Assembly: GCA_022571575.1 (NCBI GenBank)
Contig: JACZXN010000139.1
Span: 1-5,673, forward strand
DNA from: Chloroflexota bacterium
GTDB lineage: Bacteria; Chloroflexota; Dehalococcoidia; UBA3495
DNA: 5,673 bases
Direction: 5' to 3'
Below the pieces are notes generated by a model. The model saw only the letters and a list, made by a program, of their open reading frames with translations, ran no database searches and was not told where the DNA came from. Shown here in pieces: positions 4,917-5,673 of this stretch. How positions within the stretch are numbered: position 1 is the stretch's first letter; each line of letters opens with the position of its first letter. The position numbers and the translations under genes are program-made.

Positions 4917-5673
4917 CTCCGCAGCAGGTCCTCGACCTGGGCTCGCTCGGGCATGGAGTCTTGGGCCCCGGTGCGGGTCACGGCCAACGCCCCGGCGGCG
5001 GAGGCCACGATCACCGCCGCTTCCAGTTCCCGGCCCTCGGCCAGCGAGACCGCCAGCGCCCCGTTGAACGCGTCTCCCGCCGCCACCGAGTCCACGGCGT
5101 CCACATTGAAGGGCGAGACCATGCCGCGGCGGTCCCGGTTGGCGAAGTACGCGCCCTGGGCCCCCAGCTTGACCACCACCGATCCAACGCCCCGGTCCAA
5201 CAGGGCTGAGGCGGCCCTGGCGGCCGATTCCGGTCCGGTCACCGCAAATCCCACCAGCGCCTGGGCCTCGGTCTCGTTGGGCGTGATCACGTCGCAGAGA
5301 CTCAAGAACCCGTCCGGCACCGGCCTGACCGGTCCGGGGTCCAGCATGACGGTGACGCCCTGGGCCCTGGCGTCCCGGGCGGCCTCCAACGACAGTTCCG
5401 GCGAAACCTCCAGTTGCAACAACAGGGCCGAGGCGCCCGGCAACGCCCGTCTGACCGCCGCCGCTTGCTCGGGACCGCAGGTTTCGTTGGCGCCCAGGAC
5501 CTGGGTGATGCAGTTCTGCGCCGTTTCATCGACCCCGATGACCGCGATCCCCGAACTTTCATCCGGGTTGACCCCGACGCCGGAGATGTCCACACCCGCC
5601 GCCGCCAGGCCGTCGAGCAACTGGGGCCCGAAGATATCCCCGCCGACCCGCCCCACCATCACGGACCTAACCC
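4904..5673 (-). CDS. Ribokinase-like PfkB-family sugar kinase, 5' end missing
   Basis: About 255 codons of the C-terminal four-fifths of a ribokinase-type kinase are visible; the frame stays open to the window edge, and the N-terminal part, with the usual sugar-binding 'GGKGAN' region, is missing. Counting from the GTG at 5662, landmarks are 'VGRVGGDIFG' (3-12), 'DPGP' (108-111), 'ITPNETEA' (126-133), 'VVVKLGAQGAY' (162-172), and the PfkB signature 'DSVAAGDAFNGAL' (191-203) with D197 as the expected catalytic base in the AGD anion hole. 'GAQDSMP' (232-238) matches the end of ribokinases. Such enzymes transfer phosphate from ATP to ribose or a similar sugar in the cytoplasm. Overall resemblance is closest to RbsK, but the sugar is not proven without the N-terminus, so no symbol is given. 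The GTG and ATG near the edge lie inside the conserved fold and are not starts. The stop overlaps the membrane-protein gene tail to tail. Confidence 0.9.
   Translation of the reverse strand, partial: VRSVMVGRVGGDIFGPQLLDGLAAAGVDISGVGVNPDESSGIAVIGVDETAQNCITQVLGANETCGPEQAAAVRRALPGASALLLQLEVSPELSLEAARDARAQGVTVMLDPGPVRPVPDGFLSLCDVITPNETEAQALVGFAVTGPESAARAASALLDRGVGSVVVKLGAQGAYFANRDRRGMVSPFNVDAVDSVAAGDAFNGALAVSLAEGRELEAAVIVASAAGALAVTRTGAQDSMPERAQVEDLLRSQRP

Overview
The window is moderately GC-rich bacterial DNA with seven protein-coding genes (two cut by the window edges), one pseudogene and two probable small-RNA genes. The surface protein at the left edge, with Ig-like repeats, a Pro/Thr linker and a C-terminal module ending in a 'GWNLV-W' motif, together with the small cupin and RidA-type genes, resembles Chloroflexota of the Dehalococcoidia/SAR202 kind. 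That assignment rests on remembered family resemblance, not on a marker gene.

Layout. Positions 2-1075 (+) hold the 3' part of a secreted repeat protein. It converges on a comF-type phosphoribosyltransferase gene (1214-1930, -). From the comF promoter region a second unit runs rightward: an intact small cupin (2091-2423), a decayed tandem copy of it (about 2493-2849, no usual start codon, in-frame TAA at 2727), and a RidA/YjgF-family gene (2915-3301) that lacks the catalytic arginine of canonical RidA. Positions 3302-3642 have no protein gene, but hold two copies of one module: a TTGAC(C/T)-17-TAACAT promoter, a short transcribed stretch with the shared 11-mer CTCCTATCTCC, and a 10-11 bp terminator hairpin with a GATCCT loop. 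Next come a zinc-ribbon Nudix hydrolase (3643-4143, -, TTG start), a divergent promoter region with a TATAAT on each strand, and a six-helix membrane protein (about 4329-4916, +) whose evident N-terminus has no ATG, GTG or TTG. It overlaps, tail to tail, a ribokinase/PfkB-family sugar kinase (4904-5673, -) that runs off the right edge.

How the parts fit. The genes look like ordinary housekeeping and accessory functions (DNA uptake/PRT family, metabolite damage control, nucleotide-pool cleaning, sugar phosphorylation) and do not form one obvious pathway. The most unusual part is the pair of small-RNA modules. Their stems differ by three compensatory base-pair changes while the loop and the CU-rich 11-mer are unchanged. 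No + strand gene lies directly downstream, so they are more likely independent small RNAs than mRNA leaders. The CU-rich motif resembles an anti-Shine-Dalgarno sequence. This is the best candidate in the window for an undescribed element.
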